Assembly: GCF_000350225.1 (NCBI RefSeq)
Contig: NW_005178994.1
Coordinates: 167,658 to 231,657, forward strand
Source of the DNA: Chondrus crispus
Lineage: Eukaryota; Rhodophyta; Florideophyceae; Gigartinales; Gigartinaceae
Length of the DNA: 64,000 nt
Direction of reading: 5' to 3'
Shown here: in pieces, positions 9,030-18,615 of the stretch
Layout of the letters: every line of letters begins with the position of its first letter
Numbering within the stretch: the stretch's first letter is position 1
Position numbers and translations under genes: made by a program
The notes under the pieces: generated by a model
What the model was told of the DNA's origin: nothing
Database searches by the model: none
Seen by the model: the letters and a program-made list of their open reading frames with translations, nothing else

Positions 9030-11228
9030 ATGGCGTTTGTGCATTGTTCGCGTTCCCTTTATGGCCGCACCTCCCGAGATGACTCCATCACCTCCGGCGT
9101 TGGCGCTGCCCTGGGCGCAGCTCCCGCTGCTGCCGATGATGACTTTTCCCGCTGCATGCACATCTCCCTCCAGCTCGAGGCCTCTCAGCTCCCCAATATG
9201 GACCGCCGCGGAAAGTCTGACCCTTTCGTTGTCGTTTATCGCAAGGTGGACACCAACGCCGCGCGCGAAGACTGGGCCAAACTGGGTCAGACCGAAACCG
9301 TGTACAATGACCTGTGCCCCAAATGGAGCACCACTTTTTCCCTCGAATATAATTTCGGTACAAACTTCCTCCTCCGCTTTAGCATCTATGATCGTGACTC
9401 AAAGGACGATGATCTCTCCAAACAGGACTACATCGGCGAGGTCCGCTGCACCATTGCCCAGATCGTCCTCGCCGATAATCAGACCTTTAAGAGCCAGGTG
9501 ACGAAACCCGGCGCCAAGATAGGGGCCAAGACCGGCTTTCTGACTATTCGGGGCGAGGAGGAAAAAGGCGACCTGGGCGACAGCGTCACCCTTCAGTTTG
9601 CCGCCAGAAATCTCCGACGCGCCCGCAAGCCCTTTTATGTACTTAGTCGCAAAAACGCCAACGACAGCAACTACTCCCCAGTCATCTACTCCGAGGTCCA
9701 TCAGGGCTATTCGAGTTCCTCCCAGGTCACCACGTTTAAGCCCATCACCAAGAGCTTGGCCAAGCTTGTTAATGGCGATTTGGACAGGGAGCTCCAAGTT
9801 CAGTTCATGGATTACGATCGCTGGGGAAAACACTATCGCGGCGGATGCGCAACCTTCACCCTCCGGACTGCAAAAATCGCCATTAGCTCCGCGACCACCG
9901 TCAGGTATCCGCTTGTCAAGAACAAAACTAATGGGAATCTCGTTGACGCAGGTACCTTGTTGTTGAAGAAGTGTGAAATTTCAGTCCCATACTCCTTCTT
10001 GGATTATATTCGCAGCGGTACGAACATCAACCTAGTTGTGGCCGTTGATATGTCAGCAACAAACGGCGACCCGAGCGATCCCAGCTCGCTTCACTACAAT
10101 AATAGACGCGCCCCCAACGAGTATGTCATCGCGCTTCAGGAAGTTGGCAATGTTCTCGCTGCCTATGATACGTCCAACGCGTTTCCCGCTTTTGGATTTG
10201 GAGCCACTCTACCACCTGTCTTCAGAGAGACAGCTCACGTTTTCGCCCTCACCGGAAACATTATGCAGCCCGTATGCCAAGGCGTCGAAGGCGTCGTCGA
10301 GATGTATTACAACGCCCTCAACAATGTCGGTCCGTACATGCCATGCCATTACGCCCCTGTCCTGGAGCACGTTATCCAAATGGTGCGCGAAGAAAACGCA
10401 CGCACCAATGGAGCCATGTACACAGTGCTACTGCTAGTTACCGACGGCGACTTTTCCGATTTCCCGCAGGTCGCCAACTTGATTTGCTCCGCCGCAGATC
10501 TCCCGTTATCTATTGTTATTGTCGGTGTCGGTAACTCGAGATTTGTGAAACTGGAACGCCTAGACGGTGACGACACTCCGCTTTGCTCAACGGATGGCAC
10601 ACCCTGCGCTCGCGATATCGTCCAGTTTGTACAGTTTCACAATCACCGCTATGATCCCAAGAAGCTTGCCAAGGAGGTGCTCGACGAAATACCAGACCAA
10701 CTCGTTTCCTACATGCGCAGCAAGGGCATCAAACCTGGCGACATTACACCAGGACCGTCAAGGCAGCCCCGGCGCGCCCCGTCGAGCAATCCGAACGGCC
10801 AACCCGCGGGACCTTACATCCCAGCCAGTCGACAAGGTTCATCTCGTCTCACGTTTCAGGCGATGCCACCCACAACTATGCATCTCTCGCCGCCAACTTT
10901 TGGGCAGCAACCCATACATGCTTCGAACCCAATGCAAACCCAAGCCCCCCTCCATCTGCAGCCACCAATGCAGACCCACCAATCCGCGCAGACGCCTGGT
11001 GTGTATTCGTACCGTATGCCGCAGCCAGGCGTGCCCGCATCTCCGTACTCACAAATCCCATCACCGTACAGCTATCACACTCCCCACATGTACCCCCCGA
11101 CAAGCACACCGTATGCGCATCAAGCAGGCGTTCAGCCTGAGCATGGCCAGTACCAACCGCAATCGAGTTTGATGAATAACCAAATCTCTTACTCACAACC
11201 ACAGTATCAACCGCCACCGCCCAGTTGA
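9030..11228 (+). CDS. Copine (two C2 domains plus vWA/copine domain)
   Basis: This is a 732-residue protein from the first ATG after the assembly gap; an upstream start or exon within the gap cannot be excluded. Residues about 50-190 form a C2 domain (SDPFVVVY, FSIYDRD). A second C2 domain follows (about 190-325, VQFMDYDRWG). Residues about 335-560 form the copine-type von Willebrand A domain with INLVVAVDMSATNGDP, GFGATLPP, PVLEHVIQM and LLVTDGDFSD. The tail of about 150 residues is Pro/Gln-rich. Copines are cytosolic Ca2+-dependent phospholipid-binding proteins that recruit partners to membranes. The family usually spans 530-600 residues, so the Pro/Gln tail is an extension. The gene converges with the leftward pseudouridine synthase. 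Confidence 0.9.
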   Translation: MAFVHCSRSLYGRTSRDDSITSGVGAALGAAPAAADDDFSRCMHISLQLEASQLPNMDRRGKSDPFVVVYRKVDTNAAREDWAKLGQTETVYNDLCPKWSTTFSLEYNFGTNFLLRFSIYDRDSKDDDLSKQDYIGEVRCTIAQIVLADNQTFKSQVTKPGAKIGAKTGFLTIRGEEEKGDLGDSVTLQFAARNLRRARKPFYVLSRKNANDSNYSPVIYSEVHQGYSSSSQVTTFKPITKSLAKLVNGDLDRELQVQFMDYDRWGKHYRGGCATFTLRTAKIAISSATTVRYPLVKNKTNGNLVDAGTLLLKKCEISVPYSFLDYIRSGTNINLVVAVDMSATNGDPSDPSSLHYNNRRAPNEYVIALQEVGNVLAAYDTSNAFPAFGFGATLPPVFRETAHVFALTGNIMQPVCQGVEGVVEMYYNALNNVGPYMPCHYAPVLEHVIQMVREENARTNGAMYTVLLLVTDGDFSDFPQVANLICSAADLPLSIVIVGVGNSRFVKLERLDGDDTPLCSTDGTPCARDIVQFVQFHNHRYDPKKLAKEVLDEIPDQLVSYMRSKGIKPGDITPGPSRQPRRAPSSNPNGQPAGPYIPASRQGSSRLTFQAMPPTTMHLSPPTFGQQPIHASNPMQTQAPLHLQPPMQTHQSAQTPGVYSYRMPQPGVPASPYSQIPSPYSYHTPHMYPPTSTPYAHQAGVQPEHGQYQPQSSLMNNQISYSQPQYQPPPPS

Positions 11229-11730
11229 AGCTACGAAGTAATATGAGTTTTTAAGAGAAGGACCGAAATCCGTCTGTTAAATATGCACATATCTCGGAGT
11301 ATTTCGGTACAAGTAGGCTTTGTATGATTCAAGCTGCATTTTTCGACTTCTGTGTGTTTTCAGAGCTCGATAGAGCTCATCTTTCTAGGCTCCCGGCCGC
11401 CATACCACTAAATAAACTGTTAACGGTATTTCAATGCTTGGCACCTGTTAGCACGTGCCAAAAACGTTTGGGATCGATCGAAGAAGCTGTATCCGCAAGA
11501 ATCGGGGTATCTCGAGCGACCCGTCAAAGTAGTGCGGAAGAGTCGTGCACCATTTGCCAACTCTGGGACATTTCGCAAACTTGATCGAACACACGCATCC
11601 CACTAGTCGAAAACGTCATTCAAACCAGAGACTCCATCTAACAAAAAAATTGTCAATCGTGTCGTGGTAAACCCATTAGACCAGATATGGACCACACTTG
11701 ATGACGACAGTATCCTGCGTCTAGTTCAAG
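11229..11730. other. Convergent intergenic region
   Basis: This contains the 3' ends of the copine gene and of the leftward pseudouridine synthase. I see no repeat, RNA gene or further coding sequence. Confidence 0.5.
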
Positions 11731-12801
11731 TCATGTCGCAGACATGATTCCACCCGTCATTATCTCTCTGGCCACATTAATGTCACCTGATAAAGTGAAC
11801 GGATTGATCTCATCAGGGTACCCGACACACAAAAGGCACAACCCGTTTGGGGGTGCAGAAAACTTGACCTTTTGTCTCAATCCGTTGTCCACGATTTCTC
11901 GAAACTCCGAGAGCGCAATACTTCCAGTCCCGACTTGAATGAGCGTCGCGGCCAGAAGACGCATCATCCCATACACGAACCAATCGGCGGTAACCTCCAG
12001 CTCTACTAAGTTAGCGTTGTTATCCGCGGTGCGCACGCTAATGTTGCTGACGGTGATCATGGTGTGCGACGCAGGGGCGTTCGCCTTCCGGAAAGCCGAC
12101 AAGTCTAGAGGGACGGCAGATTTCAATACTTGAGCAGCGGCGTTCATGGCGGGAACGTCGAGGGGTTTGGTGTAGCAATGCCAGGTGAATGGTGCCATGA
12201 ATACTGAAGGCGATCGCGCAGTTCGCACTGTGTAGCGATATCGACGCCACAAAGCGTTGCGACGAGCGTTAAACTCTTTGTTTGCGAAAGCTGCATCCAT
12301 GACACGGACATCTTGGGGAAGGCGACGATTTAAAGCACCTACCCACGCTCTTTTCACCAAATGTCCCGGACCAGTCCATCGCAGTCCGTAAATACATCGC
12401 GTCAGTACAAATGCCCCCAATTGGCCTTTTCGAACTTCCCAAATCAAGGCAAAGCTGGCAACTCACCTCGCATCTGCTAGCCCGCGCCCTTGGTCAACGT
12501 CAAAATGCACGACCTGTCCAATCGCGTGGGCGCGCGCATCCGTGCGGCTGGCTGCTGTGATTTTGACGTATGTCCCTAGTACGTCAGCAACGGCGCGTTC
12601 CAAAGTTGATTCGACCGTTCGGAAGTCCGGCTTGGATTCCCAGCCATGGAAGGCTGCGCCATTGTATTGGAGGCGGCAAGCGACCCTCGCGGCAGACGGC
12701 GGTAGAGAAGTGCGACACAGTGGAGGTGAGCGGGGGTTGGGCGGGTGTGGAAAGGAGGCAGCATTGCAGGACACCCAGCAGAGAGGCATGGAAGTTCGCA
12801 T
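11731..12801 (-). CDS. tRNA pseudouridine synthase, TruA/PUS family, two exons
   Basis: The proposed exons are 12801-12467 and 12349-11731, joined over a 117-bp intron (AG|GTGAGT ... AAAAG|A) to give 317 residues. The junction restores AR-AWVGALNRRLP, matching the conserved stretch after the catalytic loop in TruA. Motifs in order are CRLQYNGAAFHGW, the catalytic SRTDARAHA loop with the nucleophilic Asp, VHFD, then RRYRYTV and the C-terminal FVYGMMR. The enzyme isomerises uridine to pseudouridine, typically in the tRNA anticodon arm. The first 40 residues are rich in Ser, Pro, Cys and Arg with few acids, suggesting a plastid or mitochondrial transit peptide. The start at 12801 is the first ATG in frame; 12789 is the next. 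Confidence 0.85.
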
Positions 12802-13351
12802 CGCTTGGGTTGGGTTCTGGTTAATTTGGGTGGTTGGTGGTAGCACGCGGGGTCTTCTTTCAGGTGCGATGGATATCCTTGGAATTGCCACGGGAGTGGA
12901 TGAGATGATAAAAAGCACAAAAGTTGATGAAGACAAGGTTCCGTCTGCCCCACAGTCCTCGCGTATGCAAGTAGAGAGCACTCACTTCCCGCAGGGAGTG
13001 GGCCGTGAAGGCATGAACGGCGTGTGTTAATAGTATTAACTTAATACCCGAGGCAAGTGGAGAGCTCGAAATTTTGATCCAAAGAATTAGCCAATCATTC
13101 GTGATAAGGCCATAAGCTTTGACACCGCGACACTTTGTCCATGGAACCCGCATTATTGTGAATACTTCGTTAAGCGAGCCATCGACAACGACCAACAACA
13201 GTTCGCAAACACACTCGTGTCCTGGAGAGAATCGATGCCATGCTCCTAATTCAGTAGTCCCCAGAGTGCTCACTCATGCCTTTCGCATGCAAACGCAGTG
13301 CTCTAACCGTCCTCTCTGCCAGCCTGAAAAGCCATTCCCTGCTTTTCCGCC
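12802..13351. other. Divergent promoter region between the TruA-like and SSL1 genes
   Basis: The two genes point away from each other across 550 bp. No canonical TATA box or repeat stands out. Confidence 0.4.
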
Positions 13352-14617
13352 ATGTACGCGCAAGCCGCCAGGGCCCGCGCCCGCAAACAAGTGGACGTCG
13401 ACAAGGACGACGATGAACTGAAGCGCGCCAAGGAAGCCTATGCATGGGAATCCAGCAACGTTAGGTCCTGGGATCAAATCGAGGAGGATCCGGAGACTGG
13501 AAAGCTCAAGTCCTTCGTCCGCGAAAAACAAATTGCCCGAAAGCGAAGCCGCGACGACGGTTTCACGGGCGTGAGACGCGGCATCATTCGGTTCTGCGTA
13601 CTCATCATCGACATGTCCGAGCACGTGCGAGCAACAGATTTGAAGCCGTCTCGCGCCGACCTTTTCTGCGAGTCCGTTTCGAGCTTTGCCAAGGAGTATT
13701 TCGATCAGAACCCCATTTCTCAATTGAGCGTCGTCATGACCCGAGACTATGAGGCCATCAAGTTGTCTAGCTTTTCTTCCAATGAGAAGCATCACATCGA
13801 GGCCATGCGAAAGGCTTTGCGTCTAGGACCGAGTGGTGCAGCATCTCTGCAGAATGCGCTCAAGATTGCCAACAAGAATTTGTCCACCGTTCCGCCTTAC
13901 GCAATGAAAGAAGTTATTGTGTGCTACGGATCGTTGTCCACATGCGATCCTGGGGATATTCATGCTACAATTAATTTACTCGCCAGTTCCAAAGTGAGGT
14001 GTTCTGCCGTAGGACTCGGTGCAGAGCTACATATTCTCCGTGTCTTGACAAAGAGCACAAACGGCACATACTCCATAGCGATGAACGAGGAGCATTTCCG
14101 CGACTCCCTCGGCAGTCACGTTATTCCACCGCCGACCACAACGAAACAGGTCAGTGCCTCTCTCATCCGGATGGGATACCCAATACTTCAACGGATTGAT
14201 GAGCCCACATTATACTGTAACAATCCAAGCGTCAGAGGGCGACTAGGATACAACTGTCCGCGCTGTTCGGGATGGCTCAGCGAAATGCCATGTGAATGTA
14301 CTCTGTGCGGACTCACACTTGTTTCAAGCCCTCACTTAGCAAGATCCTACCATCACTTGTTTCCGGTTCCTAAATTCATTTCGCTTGAAACCAGTGATCT
14401 GGATCTACGTTTACAATCGAAAGAGGATGAAGCAAAGTTCGCAAAGGCTATGAAATTACTTCCGATAGACGTGCTACGCTGCACAGGATGTGCAAAACTA
14501 CTCGAAAAAGAAGCTTCGCTGCGTCTCCTTTGCCCAAGCTGCGTAAAGGTGTTTTGCGTTGACTGTGATGCTTTTGTCCATGACTCGCTGCACCATTGCC
14601 CAGGTTGCGGCGTGTAG
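13352..14617 (+). CDS. SSL1: TFIIH subunit SSL1/GTF2H2 (p44)
   Basis: This is a 421-residue intronless protein. The N-terminus has the typical WDQIEEDPE...L segment of SSL1. Residues about 78-255 form a vWA-like domain starting RFCVLIIDMSE and including the YAMKEVIVCYGSLSTCDP strand. The C-terminal third has Zn-binding clusters: CPRCSGWL...CECTLCGLTLVSS, then the TFIIH C1-like domain CTGCAKLL...LCPSCVKVFCVDCD...HHCPGC. SSL1 is a core TFIIH subunit that binds and stimulates the XPD helicase in transcription initiation and nucleotide-excision repair, in the nucleus. Length and motif order agree with yeast and animal orthologues. The stop lies only 86 bp from the end of the converging kinase gene. 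Confidence 0.93.
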   Translation: MYAQAARARARKQVDVDKDDDELKRAKEAYAWESSNVRSWDQIEEDPETGKLKSFVREKQIARKRSRDDGFTGVRRGIIRFCVLIIDMSEHVRATDLKPSRADLFCESVSSFAKEYFDQNPISQLSVVMTRDYEAIKLSSFSSNEKHHIEAMRKALRLGPSGAASLQNALKIANKNLSTVPPYAMKEVIVCYGSLSTCDPGDIHATINLLASSKVRCSAVGLGAELHILRVLTKSTNGTYSIAMNEEHFRDSLGSHVIPPPTTTKQVSASLIRMGYPILQRIDEPTLYCNNPSVRGRLGYNCPRCSGWLSEMPCECTLCGLTLVSSPHLARSYHHLFPVPKFISLETSDLDLRLQSKEDEAKFAKAMKLLPIDVLRCTGCAKLLEKEASLRLLCPSCVKVFCVDCDAFVHDSLHHCPGCGV

Positions 14618-14703
14618 AGTTCGACGTTGTAAATACCTCGACGTCGCGCGGTGTAAAGCCGACCTTATTTTTTGCCTGCTCTGTCACTTCGCGTTTCTGC
14701 TAA

Positions 14704-16221
14704 TCACCCCAACTGCGCCACATCCGGTGTCCCGACGACGACGTCATGAGCGGAATCCTCCTTAGATCCAATTGGGCTAGTTGCGGGCTTTCCCGCTCCT
14801 TCTGAGATTCTTTTTTTGTTCTTGGAAGCAATCACCGCCAGTCCTGAAATACTGGACAACCGACGGTTCAACGTTGGACCATCCTGGCTGAGCCAAGGAT
14901 GTTCCAAGGCTTGGCTTGCAGTTAGCCTTCTCTTGGGGTCGACCTGAAGCAGTAATTTCAGGAAAGCTTTTCCTTCATCTGACACTTCATCCCAACCCTC
15001 TCCAACCATACAGGGCCCCCGCGAAAGACTTCTCATATACTCGATATCCGTCTTTCCCCAAAATGGAAACCGACCGCACAACATGATCTGTATCAATAGA
15101 GCTCAAACTTGAAGTTAGAATAACCTTCCAACAGAGAATACAAAACAGGGCCCGCATTCTCTATAAAATCTGTCTAATAAGAAATGTGCCCATCTCAAAC
15201 GGGCAATAATGAATTAAACTTACGTATAACACAACTCCAGAGGCCCAAATATCGACAGCGGGCCCATATCCACCCTTTCCAACAATTTCCGGTGCTATGT
15301 AATATGACGTTCCAACGTGGGACAAAAGCATCGCGTCGTCAGCACCACCATCTTTAAGGAAGTTGGATAATCCGAAGTCCGTCAGTTTCACTTCGAGAGG
15401 CCAAGTTTTGCCGACGCACAACACATTTTCGGGCTTAATGTCACGGTGGACTATATTTCTGGCATGAAGGTACTGCACCCCTTCTAAAATCTGTCTCATG
15501 ATGTGTCTTGCTTTCTGCAATAGTAAAGAAGGAAAGAAGTGAACACATAGATTTAGGCCCACTGTTAGTTTCTAAAGAGACGTAGTCACTCCCAAAGTTT
15601 CGAAATCCAACATACCTCTTCAGTAAAGAATTGCGAGGAGATGATGAGATCAAACAGCTCGCCCCCTTCCATGTATTCGCTAACAATCTCCAGCTTACTA
15701 GGTCCCTCGAACACATCCAGAGTTCTCACGATATTTTTGTGTTGAACGGTTGTCATGATGGCCCGCTCCCGTTCAATAAACTTCTTCTGCTTCCGGTTGT
15801 TCGGGTTCTTGGTTATTCTTTTCGCAGCATACTTTTTCCCGTTGAGTTTGTCGACAGCAAGAAATACCTCTCCGTACGAGCCTTTGCCGAGTTGCCGACC
15901 AAGGCGATAAAAGTCTTCCAAAATGCTATTCGCAGACTTTAAAGCTTGGATCCATCCGATCATGTCATCTTGACTTTCTGCAAAAAACGCAACGCTTCGA
16001 CCTCCAGCGGATATTAGAAACTCGAGGGGCCTATCGCCTAAAGAAAGGCGTATGTTATTGATATCGATTTCCCATGTCGGTGGCATGTTCTCCTTGACAT
16101 GATGAGAAAGTTTTGTTCCTTTCAGAACTAGATAGCGTCGATTTCTTCCCTTCAAACGTTTTCCTTCCTTTGACAGCCATCCAGCCCGATGCCTCGGTTT
16201 ATCGCTTTCTGAGTCTTCCAT
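14704..16221 (-). CDS. PH-domain Ser/Thr protein kinase, CAMK-like, three exons
   Basis: The exons are 16221-15616, 15514-15224 and 15087-14704. Both introns (101 and 136 bp) have consensus ends (GTATGT...TTGCAG and GTAAGT...ATACAG) and fall between codons, giving 426 residues. Residues about 10-100 form a pleckstrin-homology domain (AGWLSKEGKRLKGRNRRYLVL ... GWIQAL). Residues about 105-365 form the kinase: LGKGSYGEVFLA, the lysine in YAAKRI, GGELFDLI, HRDIKPEN, LTDFGLSNFL and GTSYYIAPEIV. The pattern is CAMK-like (CaMK/CDPK type) rather than AGC, which makes the PH fusion different from Akt. No EF-hand or clear calmodulin site is seen. Lipid-controlled signalling at membranes is inferred from the PH domain. 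Confidence 0.88.
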
Positions 16222-17310
16222 GTTTTTACCTGACGTTTCCCTTCGAGGCGGACACTGACGACTGGCCGAAAGTCCGATTTGTTCGGCTGCAGTGGAAAAC
16301 TCGGATGCAATAGTTGACTCAAATGCTTTTTAGATCATGTCAAGAGCAGCTGTGATATGCACTATAGAAAACTGGGCAAGGATACACAGAAATTTGGAGA
16401 ACAGGGTTGAATGTGCTGTATGTTGCATTTGACTATGTTTCAAAGGTTTTTTTTTTTTCGTGAGTTGGCGATCATTGTCCCCTGTGCTCGTGCCAAGAAA
16501 TCTTACAAAATCGTTAGTATTCAGTACTGCAGCAATTCCACTCTCATGCTACTCTAAGATGAACAAGACGCATCCAAGTGCCGCCCCCAAAAGGTTACTT
16601 TTCAACAAAAAAACGTCATAGCCTCAATCTGAAAGGGGAAGGGGGGCAAGGCCCGAAAGGTGAAGGGATTCTGGAAGACAGTCTGGGCAATTTGGAAGAC
16701 ATGTCAAAGGTCATAGGTGCCTGGGGTTTAGCATCATGCCTTTGGTTTGAGAAGCCCGCAGCAGGAGCATATGAAGTATATCAAGCAGCTATGAACAAAG
16801 CCGGCATAATTGCTTTTGCGGATAATTTAGTTTGAGACAGGGGATTGGTATTGGTGACAGTTGAAGAGCAAGGCATTAGTATCGTGGTCTCCTGCTCTAG
16901 AGGCTCTTCTCTTCCGGTTTGAAATAGGACGGGTTCGAAAATGCTTGCGCTCTTAAGAAAGATGCGTTTAGGGTGACATATTAACCGAATGGGAGATGAT
17001 GTATTGAATGTGTAGTCTGGCCAGGAAGGTTTAAAAAGTCCATCCCTTGTCGGGTAGTAGTGCAGAGGTAGTGAACTTTTACGAGGTATGTTACCCGGAG
17101 AGGGTGAAAGGTTGTTTTTATCTCCCCGTAGAGAGGAAGGAAGTAGCGCTAAAAATGTTGATGGGGCAGAACTGCTCCGGCACGCTGTGTTTTCTATAAA
17201 TACTTTGCGGTACTCCCCTCGCATATTATACACGCTCTTAACCTCAGACCAAGCACTCACGCATTCATCAGCATCAGGATCAAGAGGTTTCAGAGCAGTT
17301 GAATTATTGA
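16222..17310. promoter_or_regulatory. Divergent intergenic region with a TATA box for the Cys-rich protein gene
   Basis: TATAAATA at 17195-17202 lies 109 bp before the rightward ATG at 17311 and is the clearest core promoter in the window. A short rightward frame at 16578-16835 lacks an ATG and any recognisable motif, so I do not annotate it as a gene. The remainder shows no repeats. Confidence 0.5.
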
Positions 17311-17760
17311 ATGTCTACCAGGATGGCATCCGGAAACGCAGTGCTGACGGTGGCGGTGCTCCTTGCGTCGCTGCTAGGGCTCTCGCTCGGGCAGACGGAG
17401 GTGATAACGTGCCGGCGGAGCGAGGAGGTGTCTCGTTGCGTGGACGCGCCTACGGACGCAGCGGCGGCGTCGCCGCTGTGCCGGTACCGGGTGTGTGCGT
17501 TCTCGTTTGTGCGGGCGAAGAAGTGCGACGGGAACTTCGAGGCGCGTGCGACGCACTTCTGCGCGGAGCAGGCGCGCACGGAGGCGGTGTGGAGGTGCAC
17601 GGCGGACGGCGAGCACCGGCGGCTGCTGCTGCCGCTCGGGTGCCAGGGCGACCAGTGCACGGACGAGGAAAAGGCGTGCGAGTGCGAGCTACAGGTCGTC
17701 GAGAGGACGCACCTCGAGATGCAGAATCTCATTCTGGACGAGTGCCCCGTCACGGTGTAG
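17311..17760 (+). CDS. Small secreted cysteine-rich protein, family unknown
   Basis: This is a 149-residue protein. A clear signal peptide (LTVAVLLASLLGLSLG) is followed by QTEVITC, which marks the probable mature start. The mature part has about a dozen cysteines, including KKCDGNF, HFCAEQ, WRCTADG and GCQGDQC...KACECEL, suggesting a disulphide-rich fold. There is no transmembrane segment, so it should be secreted or vacuolar. The coding sequence is very GC-rich at third positions compared with its neighbours. A second in-frame ATG lies four codons on. I recognise no family and assign no function. Confidence 0.65.
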   Translation: MSTRMASGNAVLTVAVLLASLLGLSLGQTEVITCRRSEEVSRCVDAPTDAAAASPLCRYRVCAFSFVRAKKCDGNFEARATHFCAEQARTEAVWRCTADGEHRRLLLPLGCQGDQCTDEEKACECELQVVERTHLEMQNLILDECPVTV

Positions 17761-17932
17761 GAGGGAGGGGGCACCGGTGGCGGGGAGGTTGGCAGGTCGA
17801 TAGAAAAATGAATAAAGCGTGATAGTTCTGCGAATTGGCGACAGGAACGGGTCGCAAGCCTGGGCGGCATGCTGCAGCAGACCTGGGGCGCCTCGCCAGG
17901 TTGCCAGCTCTGAGGAGCAGAAAAGTCGTACA

Positions 17933-17969
17933 CGTGTAGAGGGCTGAGCTGAGCTCAGCCCTCTACACG
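17933..17969. repeat. Perfect inverted repeat, 18-bp arms, 1-nt spacer
   Basis: Arms 17933-17950 and 17952-17969 (CGTGTAGAGGGCTGAGCT and its exact complement) lie about 170 bp downstream of the Cys-rich protein gene. Confidence 0.9.
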
Positions 17970-18007
17970 CTTCCTGAGCCCCCCCCCCCCTCCCCCCCAA
18001 AATGCTC

Positions 18008-18048
18008 CAACCAAAGTACACCAACATCATGTTGGTGTACTTTGGTTG
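18008..18048. repeat. Perfect inverted repeat, 20-bp arms, 1-nt spacer
   Basis: Arms 18008-18027 and 18029-18048 are exact complements. Imperfect pairing extends outwards for roughly another 8 bp on each side (AAAATG... against ...CATTTT). Confidence 0.9.
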
Positions 18049-18362
18049 AACCATTTTTGCCCAATGCCGCTTGGAAGAAACGCCTCCCGCGCCTTGCGTC
18101 AACTACAATTGTTATACCCTTGGGTAGTATCTTAGTCTCGTCTCGAATTTCCCTGCTTGCGTCATCCCAATGACGCACCGACCCATCCCCCCCATCTGTC
18201 GACCTCATTGTACGCAATCTCGCGTCTCAGAGCAGTACATTACAGTCCTTGAGTGCGAGAGGTCCATCTGGTCAGTGAGCAGCACTCACTGTTTAGTACT
18301 GTTTAGTTCAATGACCCTTTTAATCACTTGTGTTCACCCGGCGTTCTACCGTATGAGGCTCG

Positions 18363-18389
18363 GAGGGTGCTCATAGTATGAGCACCCTC
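18363..18389. repeat. Perfect inverted repeat, 13-bp arms, 1-nt spacer
   Basis: Arms 18363-18375 and 18377-18389 (GAGGGTGCTCATA and its complement) lie about 230 bp before the ATG of the next gene. Confidence 0.85.
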
Positions 18390-18615
18390 TGCCCGCCCAC
18401 CTATCACAGCGTCCTCATTATCGATACTGCCGTTGCTGTATGCCGAAAGCCTTGCGTGGGAAATCCCCAACCTCTTCGATTCTGTACCCGCGTCCCCACT
18501 CTTGTCCAACCCCCACCCCCACCGCCGTCCCATTCCACTACATCTCTGCCTCCGCTCACCTCCCCCCACATGCCCTCCCACACGCCCTCCCACACGCCCT
18601 CCCACACCCCGGACC

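Larger units (their letters stand above)
17761..18615. other. Intergenic region with three separate near-perfect hairpins
   Basis: This holds the inverted repeats at 17933-17969, 18008-18048 and 18363-18389, plus a C/T-rich leader with a repeated CACACGCCCTCC motif just before the ATG at 18616. No gene is recognised. Confidence 0.6.

Noticed and set aside
16578-16835. 85-codon rightward frame (PPPKGYFSTKKRHS...)
   Set aside because: Begins without ATG and matches nothing recognisable; could be a gene relic but not supportable.
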